Shown here: positions 38,926 to 48,259 of the stretch, piece after piece
How the letters are laid out: every line of letters starts with the position of its first letter
How positions within the stretch are numbered: the first letter of the stretch is position 1
From: Pelomonas sp. V22
GTDB taxonomy: Bacteria; Pseudomonadota; Gammaproteobacteria; Burkholderiales; Burkholderiaceae_C
Assembly: GCF_030014915.1 (NCBI RefSeq)
Contig: NZ_JAGIXS010000004.1
Location: 124,001 to 188,000, forward strand
Length of the DNA: 64,000 bases
Direction: 5' to 3'
Notes under the pieces: generated by a model
Databases searched by the model: none
What the model saw: the letters and a program-made list of their open reading frames with translations, nothing else
What the model was told of the DNA's origin: nothing
Translations under genes and position numbers: made by a program

Positions 38926-40464
38926 ATGAGCCGCTACCAGACCGACCGCCGCCACCTCCTGCAACTGGCCCTGGCGGCCGGCACTGCCCCGCTGTTCCTG
39001 CGCCATGCGCGCGCCGCCGACACCGAGCGCTTCGCCCTCGGCCTTGCGTCCGGCGGCCCCCGGCCCGATCGATTGGTGCTGTGGACGCGACTCACCGGCC
39101 CTGAGCTTGCCGATCAGGTCGAGGTCCGCTGGGAACTGGCCGAGGACGAAGGCTTCAAGCAGATCGCCGCCCGAGGCAGCGAGACCGCGAGCCCGGCCAG
39201 TGCCCACAGCATCCACGCCGAGCCGGCCGGGCTGAAGCCTGACCGCTGGTACTGGTACCGCTTCACCGCCCTCGGCCAGCAAAGCGCGGTCGGCCGCACG
39301 CGCACCGCGCCGGCCGCTGGCGCCAAGGCCAGCCTGCGCTTCGCCATCGCCTCCTGCCAGCGCTGGGACCACGGCCACTACGCCGCCTGGCGCGACATGG
39401 CCGAGCAGGAGCTGGACCTGGTGCTCTTCCTCGGCGACTACATCTACGAGTACGGCGCCGGCAAGGACAGCACGGCCAAGCGGCAGCACCAGGGCCGCGC
39501 CTGCCAGACGCTGGACGACTACCGCCGCCGCTACGCGCTCTACAAGAGCGACCCGCACCTGCAGGCCATGCATGCGCGCGCACCCTGGCTCTGCACCTGG
39601 GACGATCACGAGGTCTCGAACGACTACGCTGCCGACCAGGGCGAGACGCTGGCCCCCGACTTCCCGGCCCGCCGCCGCGCTGCGGCCCAGGCCTACTGGG
39701 AACACATGCCCTTCCCCAAGGCCTGGCAGCCCAGCGCAGCCGACCTCTCGCCGCTGCGGCTCTACCAGCATTGGAACTGGGGCTCGCTGACCCGCCTGAT
39801 CACGCTGGACGACCGCAGCTGGCGCGACCCGCAGGTCTGCCCAAAGCCGGACCGGGGTGGCTCCAACACCGTGGACGAGCGCGACTGCCCGGCCCTGCAC
39901 GACCCGGCCCGCAGCCTGCTGGGCAGCGCCCAGGAGCGCTGGCTGGCCAAGACCTGGGACGCCTCACGGCCCTGGAACCTGCTCGCCCAGCAGACGCTGA
40001 TGGCCCGCCACAGCCAGCGAGACCCGGCCAATGGCGGCGGCCGCTACTGGACCGATGGCTGGGACGGCTACCCGGCCGCACGCACCCGCTTGCTGCAGGA
40101 CCTGGCGGCGGCCCGGGTGCCCAACACCGTGGTGCTGGGCGGTGACGTGCATGCCAACCATGTGGCCGGCCTGCGCCTGGATTTCGACAAGCCCGAGACC
40201 CCGCTGCTGGCCAGCGAGTTCTGCGGCACCTCGATCAGCAGCCATGGCGGCTCGCAGCAGCGGCTCGACCAGGCCCTGGCCCACAACCCGCACCTGCTGC
40301 TGTCACGCAGCGAGCAGCGCGGTTATGTGCGCTTCGACCTGAAAGCCGGCCTGATGCAGGCCGAGCTGCGGGCCGTCGTCGATGCCTGGGATGCGCAAAG
40401 CGCGGTTGAGACGCAGGCGCGCTTCGTGGTGGAAGCCGGCAAGCCGGGGCCGCAGGCGGCCTGA
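38926..40464 (+). CDS. phoD: PhoD-type alkaline phosphatase/phosphodiesterase (Tat-exported)
   Basis: 512 residues. The twin-arginine signal DRRHLLQLAL at the N-terminus indicates folded export. An N-terminal PhoD_N beta domain (about 35-130) leads to the metallophosphatase core. Metal-binding segments are visible: FAIASCQRWDHG, VLFLGDYIYEYG, WDDHEVSNDYA and VLGGDVHANHV. PhoD uses iron and calcium to hydrolyse phosphate mono- and diesters outside the cell. Length and motif order fit the family. No Pho box was recognised upstream. Confidence 0.92.
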   Translation: MSRYQTDRRHLLQLALAAGTAPLFLRHARAADTERFALGLASGGPRPDRLVLWTRLTGPELADQVEVRWELAEDEGFKQIAARGSETASPASAHSIHAEPAGLKPDRWYWYRFTALGQQSAVGRTRTAPAAGAKASLRFAIASCQRWDHGHYAAWRDMAEQELDLVLFLGDYIYEYGAGKDSTAKRQHQGRACQTLDDYRRRYALYKSDPHLQAMHARAPWLCTWDDHEVSNDYAADQGETLAPDFPARRRAAAQAYWEHMPFPKAWQPSAADLSPLRLYQHWNWGSLTRLITLDDRSWRDPQVCPKPDRGGSNTVDERDCPALHDPARSLLGSAQERWLAKTWDASRPWNLLAQQTLMARHSQRDPANGGGRYWTDGWDGYPAARTRLLQDLAAARVPNTVVLGGDVHANHVAGLRLDFDKPETPLLASEFCGTSISSHGGSQQRLDQALAHNPHLLLSRSEQRGYVRFDLKAGLMQAELRAVVDAWDAQSAVETQARFVVEAGKPGPQAA

Positions 40465-40480
40465 AGCCAGAGCGCCGGCC

Positions 40481-41467
40481 TCAGCGCGACTCGCTGGCCG
40501 TGATCTGACGCCACAAGCGCCAGAACCAGGAGGTGCTGGCCGTCGCCTCGTCGGCCACGCCCTCCAGCGGCACGGGTGCCGAGTTGGGGATGGGCATCGG
40601 CGTCAGCTGCAGGGCCGAATGGCTCTCGCCGGCCAGCCAGGAGCGCAGGTCCAGGCCCAGCGCTTCGGAGCTGGCATGGCGCTGCTCCGGCAGCGGGCTG
40701 GCCGCCTTGTGGACCAGGGCTTCCAGGCTCAGCCGTTGCGCCGGGCTCAACTCGGGCCAGCGGGTCGCCACGCTGTCGTGTTCGGGGCTGGCCTCGTGGT
40801 GATCGGGCGCGCGCTCATGCACCAGCTCGCACAGCAGGGCCCCGAGGGCATAGGCCTCGCTGGCCGGGCTGGGCGCGGCGCCCTGGCGGCGCTCCGGGCT
40901 CGCATAGACCAACAGGGCCGGATGCGGCGGCTCGGGCAATTCTTCGTGGCTCAGGTGCAGGCCCATCAGCTGCAGGCGGCCGTCGGCACGCACCCACAGG
41001 AGGCTGGGGTCCAGCTCAGACAGCAGCAGGCCCTCGCTGTGTGCATGGGCCAGGGCATCGCAGAGCTGCAGCAAAAGCGCCAGGCGCTCGCGCAGGCCCA
41101 GCCGCTCGGTCAGGCTCATCAGCGGCCGGGCCTCGACCCAGGGCAGCACCAGGAAGGGTTTGCCATGCGGCGTGACGCCGCTGTCTATCGGGGTGACGAT
41201 GCCATGGTGCTGCAGCCGTGCCAGTTCGGTGGCGCCATCAGCGAAGCGCAGCATCAGGGCGGCGGCATCGGTGGCGTTCTCGAACACGATCAGGCCGGCG
41301 CGCTGGCCGCGGGCCAGCACATGCTCGGCCCGGTACCACTGGCCCACGGCGCTGGCATGCAGGGCGCGGCGCAGCGTCCAGACGCCCAGGCGCTGCTCGG
41401 GCACCAGGGTGGCACCCGCAGGCGGGCCAGCAACAGGCCGCGGGCGGTGATTGAAAGCAAAGCGCAT
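40481..41467 (-). CDS. Predicted pseudokinase (Ser/Thr kinase fold, active site lost)
   Basis: 328 residues with the outline of a bacterial Hanks-type kinase: ALAHAHSEGLLL in place of the region before the catalytic loop, YASPERRQG where kinases have the APE/SPE segment, and SEAYALGALLCEL like the DVYSLG helix. Essential residues are replaced. The HRDLKPxN loop reads LSELDPSLLW, the DFG position reads GLH, the beta-3 Lys is not found (GLIVFENA), and no glycine-rich loop is seen. There is no membrane helix. Catalysis is therefore unlikely. The protein may act as a scaffold or binding module. It is convergent with phoD (16 bp) and divergent from the AEC transporter. Confidence 0.7.
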   Translation of the reverse strand: MRFAFNHRPRPVAGPPAGATLVPEQRLGVWTLRRALHASAVGQWYRAEHVLARGQRAGLIVFENATDAAALMLRFADGATELARLQHHGIVTPIDSGVTPHGKPFLVLPWVEARPLMSLTERLGLRERLALLLQLCDALAHAHSEGLLLSELDPSLLWVRADGRLQLMGLHLSHEELPEPPHPALLVYASPERRQGAAPSPASEAYALGALLCELVHERAPDHHEASPEHDSVATRWPELSPAQRLSLEALVHKAASPLPEQRHASSEALGLDLRSWLAGESHSALQLTPMPIPNSAPVPLEGVADEATASTSWFWRLWRQITASESR

Positions 41468-41591
41468 TGCGCGTCATGTTAGCGAGCGACGGCCCGGCCG
41501 CGAGGCTCGCCCCCCATGAACAAAGGGCGGGCGAGCATTCGCTCACACCCCCAGGCTCGGGGGGGAGGCCGGCTTGCGATACTGGCGGCCC

Positions 41592-42563
41592 ATGCAAGCC
41601 ATCCTGGCCGTCACCCTGCCCTTCTTCGCCCTGGTGCTGTGCGGCTACCTGGCGGCCTCGCGCGGCGTGCTGGCCGAGAGCGCCATCCCAGGGCTGAACG
41701 GCTTCGTGCTGTTCTTCGCCCTGCCCTGCCTGCTGTTCCGCTTCGGCATGAACACGCCGGTCCTCGAGCTGCTGAACCCCGCCATGCTGGGCCTCTATGT
41801 GGGCGTGGCCCTGCTGCTCGTGGTCCTGACGATCCGGCTCACCCGCTCGAGCCGCGTGGACCTGAAGAACGCCGCCTTCGGCGCGCTGGTGGCGGCCTTT
41901 CCCAACACCGGCTTCATGGGCGTTCCGCTGCTCGTCGCGCTGCTGGGGCCGAGCGCGGCCGGGCCGGTGATCTGCACGGTGCTGGCCGATCTCTTCGTCA
42001 CCAGCTCACTGTGCGTGGCGATCGCCAGCAGCCAGGACGCCGGACCGGGCCGCGGCGGTGCGGCCCTGGCCCAGGCCTTGCGCGGCGCCTTGTCGAATCC
42101 TCTGCCCTGGTCGATCGCGCTGGGCATCCTGGCCTCGGCCACCGGCCTGCATCCACTCGGGCCGCTGGCCACCGTGATCCGCATGCTGGCCGACGCCGCC
42201 TCGCCGGTGGCCTTGTTCACCATCGGGGCCGTGCTGTGGCGCTCCGGCCAGCATGCCCAGCAGCGCACCCCGCTGGCGCTGTACCTGCCGGTGGCCCTGA
42301 TCAAGCTGATCCTGCACCCGGCCCTGGCGCTGGGCCTTGGCCTGCTGGGCCGGCGCCTCGGCCTGCCGCTGAGCGAATTCCAGCTGCTGGTGCTGGGCCT
42401 GGCGGCGGCCCTGCCCAGCGCCAGCAATGTCTCGCTGCTGGCCGAACGCTATGGCGCCGACAACGGCCGCGTGGCCCGCATCATCATGGCCTCGACGGTG
42501 CTGGCCTTCGTCAGCTTCAGCACCCTGGCCTGGCTCTTGATACGGCCTGCGGCGGCACAATAG
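41592..42563 (+). CDS. AEC-family transporter (auxin efflux carrier-like)
   Basis: 323 residues, about ten membrane helices in two halves, with typical segments AILAVTLPFFALVLCGYLAA, FPNTGFMGVPLL and the C-terminal LPSASNVSLLAERYG. Bacterial AEC proteins export or exchange small organic acids such as malate. A better ribosome site (GGGGGAGG, 41561-41568) fits an upstream TTG at 41574, which would add six residues. The ATG at 41592 gives the usual N-terminus, so the start is uncertain. No metabolic gene next to it hints at the substrate. Confidence 0.85.
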   Translation: MQAILAVTLPFFALVLCGYLAASRGVLAESAIPGLNGFVLFFALPCLLFRFGMNTPVLELLNPAMLGLYVGVALLLVVLTIRLTRSSRVDLKNAAFGALVAAFPNTGFMGVPLLVALLGPSAAGPVICTVLADLFVTSSLCVAIASSQDAGPGRGGAALAQALRGALSNPLPWSIALGILASATGLHPLGPLATVIRMLADAASPVALFTIGAVLWRSGQHAQQRTPLALYLPVALIKLILHPALALGLGLLGRRLGLPLSEFQLLVLGLAAALPSASNVSLLAERYGADNGRVARIIMASTVLAFVSFSTLAWLLIRPAAAQ

Positions 42564-42602
42564 CCGGCCACAAGATTCGAAACCCCGGGGAGCTAGACCA
42601 CC

Positions 42603-43349
42603 ATGCCTTTCATCGGAGTCGGCCTGCATGTGCTGGTCGCGCTGTTCTTCGCCATCCATGCCATCCGCACCGGCCAGCAGATGTACTGGCTGATGATCCT
42701 CTTCATGTTCCCCTTGCTGGGCAGCGTCGTTTATTTCGTCGCCATCTACCTGCCGGGCTCACGCCTGGAGCGCGGCGCGCGGCGCACCGTGGTGGCGGCC
42801 GCGCGCTCGCTGGACCCGGGCCGCGACCTGCGCGAGGCCCGCGCTGCGCTGGAAGCCACGCCCACCGCGCAGAACCACATGCGCCTGGCCCAGGCCCTGC
42901 TCGAGGCCGGCCAGCCGGCCGAGGCGGCCACCGCCTTCGAGACCTGCCTGAAGGGCCCTTTCGCCAGCGACGCCGAGATCAAGTTCGGCGCTGCCCGCGC
43001 CTGGCTGGAAAGCGGCCAGGCCGGCCGCGCCGTCACGCATCTGCAAGCCATCCGCAATGAGCAGCCAGGCTTCCGCGCCGACCAGCTGAGCCTGCTGCTG
43101 GCGCGTGCGCTGGCGGCTGACGGCCAGCAAGAGCAGGCCCGGGCCGAGTTCGAGCAGGGCCTGCAGCGTTTCGGCGGTTTCGAGGCCCATGCCGAGTACG
43201 CGATCTGGGCGCTGCAGCGCGGCGAGCAGGCGCTGGCCGACAAGCTGCAGGCCGAGATCGACAAGATCAGCCGCAGCTGGAACCGCCACACGCGCGAGCT
43301 CAATGCCGAGCTGCTGCGCCGGCTGCAGGCCGCGCGCTCACCCCGCTGA
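42603..43349 (+). CDS. Membrane-anchored TPR protein
   Basis: 248 residues. Two N-terminal membrane helices (about 5-22 and 27-50) resemble the PLDc_N type anchor. A cytoplasmic domain with three to four tetratricopeptide-like repeats follows (AQNHMRLAQALLEAGQPAEA, then KFGAARAWLESGQAGRA and LARALAADGQQEQA). Such domains mediate protein contacts. The ribosome site GGGGAG is good. The S9 peptidase gene begins 11 bp downstream, so the two may be co-expressed. Function unknown. Confidence 0.8.
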   Translation: MPFIGVGLHVLVALFFAIHAIRTGQQMYWLMILFMFPLLGSVVYFVAIYLPGSRLERGARRTVVAAARSLDPGRDLREARAALEATPTAQNHMRLAQALLEAGQPAEAATAFETCLKGPFASDAEIKFGAARAWLESGQAGRAVTHLQAIRNEQPGFRADQLSLLLARALAADGQQEQARAEFEQGLQRFGGFEAHAEYAIWALQRGEQALADKLQAEIDKISRSWNRHTRELNAELLRRLQAARSPR

Positions 43350-43360
43350 CCCCGACCACG

Positions 43361-45769
43361 ATGCCCCCATCGCCGCGCCTCTCGCGTCCCCTGCTCGGCC
43401 TGCTGTCGCTCGGCCTTGCGCTGACGATGGCCCAGGCGCAGGAGCCGGCCGGCTATCTGCAACCCAGCACCGCCATCCGCCAGGTGCTGGACGCGCCCGT
43501 GCCACCGCGGCCCTGGGTCTCGCCCGATCAGCAGACGCTGGCGCTGCTGGACATCCGCCCCTATCCCAGCATCGAGGAGCTGGCGCGCCCGGTGCTGCGC
43601 CTGGCCGGCCTGCGCTTCGAGCCGGGGCCCGGCACGCCACAGCCCTTGCAGGTTTTGCAGCGCTTGCGACTGCGCGCCTTGAGCCAGCCGGATGCGCCCG
43701 AGCGCACGATCGAGCTGCCGCCGGGCGGCGCCTTCCACAGCTTCGCCTGGGCGCCGGATGGCCAGCGCTTCGTGCTGGAACGCCGCACCGAGCAGGCCAA
43801 CGAGCTGTGGGTGGGCGATACCGCCAGCGGCCGCCTGCGGCCCATCGCCGGTCTCAAGCTCAACAACGCGCTGGGCCAGGGCGAGCAGGCCTGGCTGAAT
43901 CCGCAGGAGCTGGTGGTGCTGACCGTGGCGCGGCGTGGCCCGCCGCCCCGGCCCGCGCCCCGGCCGGCGGTGCAGGAGGCAAGCGGCAAGCCCTCGCCCG
44001 AACGCAATTACGCCGACTTGCTGCAGTCGCCGCATGACGAGGCCTTGTTCGAGTACCACGGCCGCGCCCAGATGGTGCAGGTCAACATCGCCACCGGCGC
44101 GCTGCGCGAGCTCGGTGAGCCGGCGCTTTATTCCAGCGTCAGCAGCGTCGGTGCGCCCGGCACGCCGCAGTACCTGTTGACCGAGCGCCTGGCCCGGCCC
44201 TTCAGCTACGACCTGACCTGGGACGACTTTCCCACCGTGGTGGAAGTGCGCTCGCGCGAAGGCCGGGTGCTGAAGGAGCTGACCCGCATGCCCATGCGCA
44301 AGGGCGTGGCCATCGACGGCGTGCTGGTCGGCCCGCGGGTCTACTACCCCTCGCCCAGCAAGGACGCGGCGATCTACTGGATCGAGGCGCTGGACGGTGG
44401 CAACTCGAACGCCCGCGTGCCGTTCAGAGACCGCCTGATGCGCCTCGACCCGCCTTTCACCGGCGAGGCGCGCGAGGTGCAGCGCATGCCGCACCGATTC
44501 ACCCAGCTGCGCTTCCTGGACGACGGCCAGCAAGCCCTCTTGACCGAGACCGACCGCAACCGCGCCTGGGTGCGCACCTACCTGCTGCCGCTCAACGGCA
44601 CGCAGAGCAAGCCACTGTTCGAGTACGCGCAGCGCGAACGTTATCGCCATCCCGGCGTGCCCTTGATGCGCACCCTGCTCAATGGCCACAACGTGATCCG
44701 CACCTCGCCGCAGGGGGACATCTACATGCTGGGCGCCGGTGCCAAGCCCAAGGGCGAGCAGCCCTTCCTGGACCGGCTTTCGCTGCGCGACGGCCTGAGC
44801 AGCCACGCATTCCAGTCGTCAGAGACGGTCTACGAACAGCCGCTGGCCCTGCTGGACGGCAACCGCCTGCTGCTGAGCCGCGAAAGCCCGACCGAGCCGC
44901 CCAACATCTTCCTGCGCGACGGCACCGGCCTGCATGCGCTGACTCAGCTGCGCGACCCCACGCCCATCCTGCGCCGCATCCACCGCGAGTTCGTCAGCTT
45001 CAAGCGGGCCGATGGCGTGGAGATGTCGTTCTGGGTCAATCTGCCGCCCGACTACAAGGAGGGCGAGCGCCGCCCCACCCTGGTCTGGTCCTACCCGCTG
45101 GAGTTCAACGACCCCACGCTGGCCGGCCAGATCAGTGGCGCCACCAGCCGCTTCGCCCGCTACTCGGGCCTCGCACCACAGCTGCTGGCACTGGATGGCT
45201 TCGTCGTGCTGTCAGAGGCGACGATGCCGGTGGTCGGCGACATCCGCTCGATCAATGACGGCTTCGTCGAGCAGATCACGATGAACGCCCGCGCCATCCT
45301 CGACAAGGCCGAGTCGCTGGGCTACACCGACCCGAAGAAGGTGGCCGTGGGCGGCCACAGCTATGGCGCCTTCATGGCCGTGAACCTGCTGGCCCACACC
45401 GACCTCTTCAAGGTCGGCATCGCCCGCAGCGGCGCCTACAACCGCACGCTGACGCCCTTCGGCTTCCAGAGCGAGCGGCGCTCGCTGTGGGATGCGCGCG
45501 AAACCTATCTGCGCCTCTCGCCCCTGCTCTACGCCACACAGATCAAGGAGCCGCTGCTCTTGATCCACGGCGAAGCCGACAACAACTCCGGCACCGCGCC
45601 GCTGCAGAGCGAGCGCCTGTACCACGCGCTGGCCGGCCTCGGCGGCACGGCCCGCTTCGTCTCGCTGCCCTACGAATCACATGGCTATGCGGCGCGCGAG
45701 TCAGTGGGCCATGTGCAGTGGGAGATGAGCCACTGGCTCAGGCAACACCTGGGCGACCCGCGGCCCTGA
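43361..45769 (+). CDS. Secreted S9 prolyl-oligopeptidase family peptidase
   Basis: 802 residues. A Sec signal peptide (to about residue 27, TMAQAQ) is followed by an N-terminal beta-propeller-like region (about 40-540) and a C-terminal alpha/beta-hydrolase domain. The nucleophile Ser is in GGHSYGAFMAV, the Asp in HGEADNNSGT and the His in YESHGY. The pattern fits the glutamyl-endopeptidase/dipeptidyl-peptidase branch of S9. It should act on peptides in the periplasm. It ends 9 bp from the convergent sensor kinase gene, with no room for a terminator. Confidence 0.9.
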   Translation: MPPSPRLSRPLLGLLSLGLALTMAQAQEPAGYLQPSTAIRQVLDAPVPPRPWVSPDQQTLALLDIRPYPSIEELARPVLRLAGLRFEPGPGTPQPLQVLQRLRLRALSQPDAPERTIELPPGGAFHSFAWAPDGQRFVLERRTEQANELWVGDTASGRLRPIAGLKLNNALGQGEQAWLNPQELVVLTVARRGPPPRPAPRPAVQEASGKPSPERNYADLLQSPHDEALFEYHGRAQMVQVNIATGALRELGEPALYSSVSSVGAPGTPQYLLTERLARPFSYDLTWDDFPTVVEVRSREGRVLKELTRMPMRKGVAIDGVLVGPRVYYPSPSKDAAIYWIEALDGGNSNARVPFRDRLMRLDPPFTGEAREVQRMPHRFTQLRFLDDGQQALLTETDRNRAWVRTYLLPLNGTQSKPLFEYAQRERYRHPGVPLMRTLLNGHNVIRTSPQGDIYMLGAGAKPKGEQPFLDRLSLRDGLSSHAFQSSETVYEQPLALLDGNRLLLSRESPTEPPNIFLRDGTGLHALTQLRDPTPILRRIHREFVSFKRADGVEMSFWVNLPPDYKEGERRPTLVWSYPLEFNDPTLAGQISGATSRFARYSGLAPQLLALDGFVVLSEATMPVVGDIRSINDGFVEQITMNARAILDKAESLGYTDPKKVAVGGHSYGAFMAVNLLAHTDLFKVGIARSGAYNRTLTPFGFQSERRSLWDARETYLRLSPLLYATQIKEPLLLIHGEADNNSGTAPLQSERLYHALAGLGGTARFVSLPYESHGYAARESVGHVQWEMSHWLRQHLGDPRP

Positions 45770-45778
45770 GGGCCGCAC

Positions 45779-48250
45779 TCAGTAGGTGGTCGTGAAGCCG
45801 GTGTCCGCATCGCCGCGGCTCGGCAGCACGATGCTGAACAGCGCACCGCCGCCTTCGCGGTTGCTGGCCTGGATGCTGCCCTTGTGCAGCTCGACGATCT
45901 TTCGGCAGATGGCGAGGCCGAGTCCGGTGCCCCCCGAGCCGTCCTTGGTCTTGCTGGACTGCACGAAGGCATCGAAGATGGCCTCGAGCTCGCCCGGCGG
46001 GATGCCCGGACCGCGGTCGGCGATGTCGATGTGGATCAGGCCGTCCTCGTGTCGGGCCGCTTTCAGCTCGATGTTGCTGCCATCCGGGCTGAACTTGACC
46101 GCATTGGCCAGCACATTGCGCACCACCTGCTGGAAGCGCAGCGGGTCGACCTTGGCACTGAGCGGCTGCTCGCTGATGGCGCAGTCGAGCTGCAGCCGAC
46201 GCGGCTGCAGGAGCGGGTCGAACTCGCGGGCCACGCTGCGGATGTGGGCACGCAGGTCGCAGCGCTCCATGTGGAAGGTGCCGACCGCGCTCTCGATCTT
46301 GGAGACATCGAGCAGGTCGTTCACCAGGGCCAGCATGCGCTGACCCGAGGCATGGATGCTTTCGAACATGGTCACGAGCTTGGGCGACTCACGGCCCCGC
46401 GCCACGCCCAATTCCGAGAAGCCGAGGATGGACTGCAGCGGCGTGCGCAGTTCGTGGCTGATGTTGGCGATGAACTCCGACTTGGCGCGCGAGGCGTCCT
46501 CCGCAGCATCACGCGCTTCGCGCGTGGCGCGCTCGGCCTCCCGGAACTCGCTGACGTCCATCAGCGTGTTCAGGATGCCAGCCGCCCCGCCCTGCTCGTC
46601 CAGCAGCAGCACCTTGGTGACCTGCATGTCGCGCGGCTGGCCGCCGGCATGCTTCATGCGAGCCTCGTAGCGCAGTGTGCCGCCCTCGGCGAGCAGCTGC
46701 GCGTCGTGCCGTTCGTGGACCTGCCTGTCGGCCATGCTCAGCATGGAGCCGACGCGGCCGCCTATCACCTGCTCGCGCTTGAGCCCGGTGAACTCCTCCC
46801 AGGCCCGATTGACGGTGACATAGCGGCCCTGCATGTCGACCAGCGAGATTGGCTGCGGGCTCACCTCCAGCAGCAGGCCGGTGAAGGCCAGCTGCCGCTG
46901 CAATTGCTGCTGCGCAACCTCGCGCTCGGTCACGTCCACCGCACTGCCGGCAAAGCCGACCAATTGCTGCTTGGCATAGAGCGGCACCACGGCGACCTCG
47001 TACTGCCGGAGCCCGCCTTCGGCGCTGCGCAGGCCGATCTGTGCGGTGCGCGGGCCAGGGCGCTCATCGGGGTCGAACAGCGCGGCGGCCTTCTCAGCAT
47101 CGGCCGGCTCGACCAGGTCCTGCAAGCGGCGGCCGACGGCCAGCTCGGCACGGTCCTGCGTGACCGCGCCCCAGCGTGCATTGACGAAGGTCAGCACGCC
47201 GCCGAGGCCGGCCCGGAAGATCAGCTCCTGCACGCTCTTGAGCACCACGCTCATCTCGCGCTCGCGCAGGGCCACCTTCTCATGAGCCTCCTGGGCCGAT
47301 TGCACGGCCAGCACGCGGCCGCGCAGGCTGCGCAGCGCCACGATGCTGGCCGCCACCAGCAGGCTCAGCATGAGGAGGCCGAGCCCGGCGAGCTTCCAGA
47401 CGCCCTGGTACCAGGATTGCAGTGCCAGGTCCTGCGGCTGTTCGATCAGCATCAGGAAAGGTTGGGTGCGCGAGCCGCGCCACGCCACGACCTGGGGGCC
47501 CACGACCACGCCCTCGCCCAGGTAGCTGCCATGCTCCTGACGGCCGATCAGACGCGCCAGGACCGGGTGATTGGCCAGCGAACTCCCCACCTCGACGTGC
47601 AGCTGTTCCGTGGCAGTCAGGACCTGACCCTGGTAACTGACCAGCAGGGCCTGCATCGCGCTTTGATCCGCCACCGTCTGTTGATAGGTGGCCAAGGCAT
47701 CCGGATTGATCAGGGCGACCAACAGCTTGCCCGACGCCGTGCGGTGCCACAAGGGCAGGAAGCTGACGCGGTGGCTCCCACCGCTGCTGCGCATGTCGGC
47801 CAGGCCGCGTCCGGCTTGCAGACCCAGCAGCTTGCTGCGGCCCGCTGCGGGCAGCGATTCCAGCTGGGCGAGCGGCAGGCGCACGCCGTTGTCGCGCGGC
47901 TCCGAGCTGGCCAGCACCAGGCCAGACTCGTCAACCAGCGCCAGGCTGCGCACCGAGCTCAGGCCCAGCAGCGACTGGGACAGCAACGCCTGCTCATGGG
48001 CCGGGTCCGCCTGGCTCCGGGCTTGCAGGCTGTCGCCCAGCGCGCGCAAGGCCACGGCTGCCGATTCCACCGTGCGGCTCGCCTGGTCCTGCAACACGTC
48101 CGCCAGCAGCTCCGCCCGCTCGCGGCCGTTGCTCAGGGCCTCGGTGCGCTGGTACCAGGCCAGCGCGCTCAGGCCGAGCAGCACCACCAGCGCCGCCCCG
48201 CCGGCAGACGCCAGGACGACATTTCGCAGGAAGCGTGTCTGGCGGATCAT
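45779..48250 (-). CDS. Cache-PAS-PAS sensor histidine kinase
   Basis: 823 residues. Membrane helix 1 (about 12-34) and helix 2 (about 285-307) enclose a periplasmic double-Cache-like region (about 40-280). Two PAS domains (about 334-450 and 455-575) follow, then HisKA with FIANISHELRTPLQSILGF and HATPase with NVLANAVKFSPDG, DRGPGIP and GTGLGLAICRKIV. No receiver domain is attached, so phosphate must pass to separate proteins. Candidates encoded nearby are the single-domain receiver and the receiver-HPt protein. It is the last gene of the leftward signalling operon, 9 bp after the binding-protein gene. Confidence 0.92.
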   Translation of the reverse strand: MIRQTRFLRNVVLASAGGAALVVLLGLSALAWYQRTEALSNGRERAELLADVLQDQASRTVESAAVALRALGDSLQARSQADPAHEQALLSQSLLGLSSVRSLALVDESGLVLASSEPRDNGVRLPLAQLESLPAAGRSKLLGLQAGRGLADMRSSGGSHRVSFLPLWHRTASGKLLVALINPDALATYQQTVADQSAMQALLVSYQGQVLTATEQLHVEVGSSLANHPVLARLIGRQEHGSYLGEGVVVGPQVVAWRGSRTQPFLMLIEQPQDLALQSWYQGVWKLAGLGLLMLSLLVAASIVALRSLRGRVLAVQSAQEAHEKVALREREMSVVLKSVQELIFRAGLGGVLTFVNARWGAVTQDRAELAVGRRLQDLVEPADAEKAAALFDPDERPGPRTAQIGLRSAEGGLRQYEVAVVPLYAKQQLVGFAGSAVDVTEREVAQQQLQRQLAFTGLLLEVSPQPISLVDMQGRYVTVNRAWEEFTGLKREQVIGGRVGSMLSMADRQVHERHDAQLLAEGGTLRYEARMKHAGGQPRDMQVTKVLLLDEQGGAAGILNTLMDVSEFREAERATREARDAAEDASRAKSEFIANISHELRTPLQSILGFSELGVARGRESPKLVTMFESIHASGQRMLALVNDLLDVSKIESAVGTFHMERCDLRAHIRSVAREFDPLLQPRRLQLDCAISEQPLSAKVDPLRFQQVVRNVLANAVKFSPDGSNIELKAARHEDGLIHIDIADRGPGIPPGELEAIFDAFVQSSKTKDGSGGTGLGLAICRKIVELHKGSIQASNREGGGALFSIVLPSRGDADTGFTTTY

Positions 48251-48259
48251 GGCCCGGGC

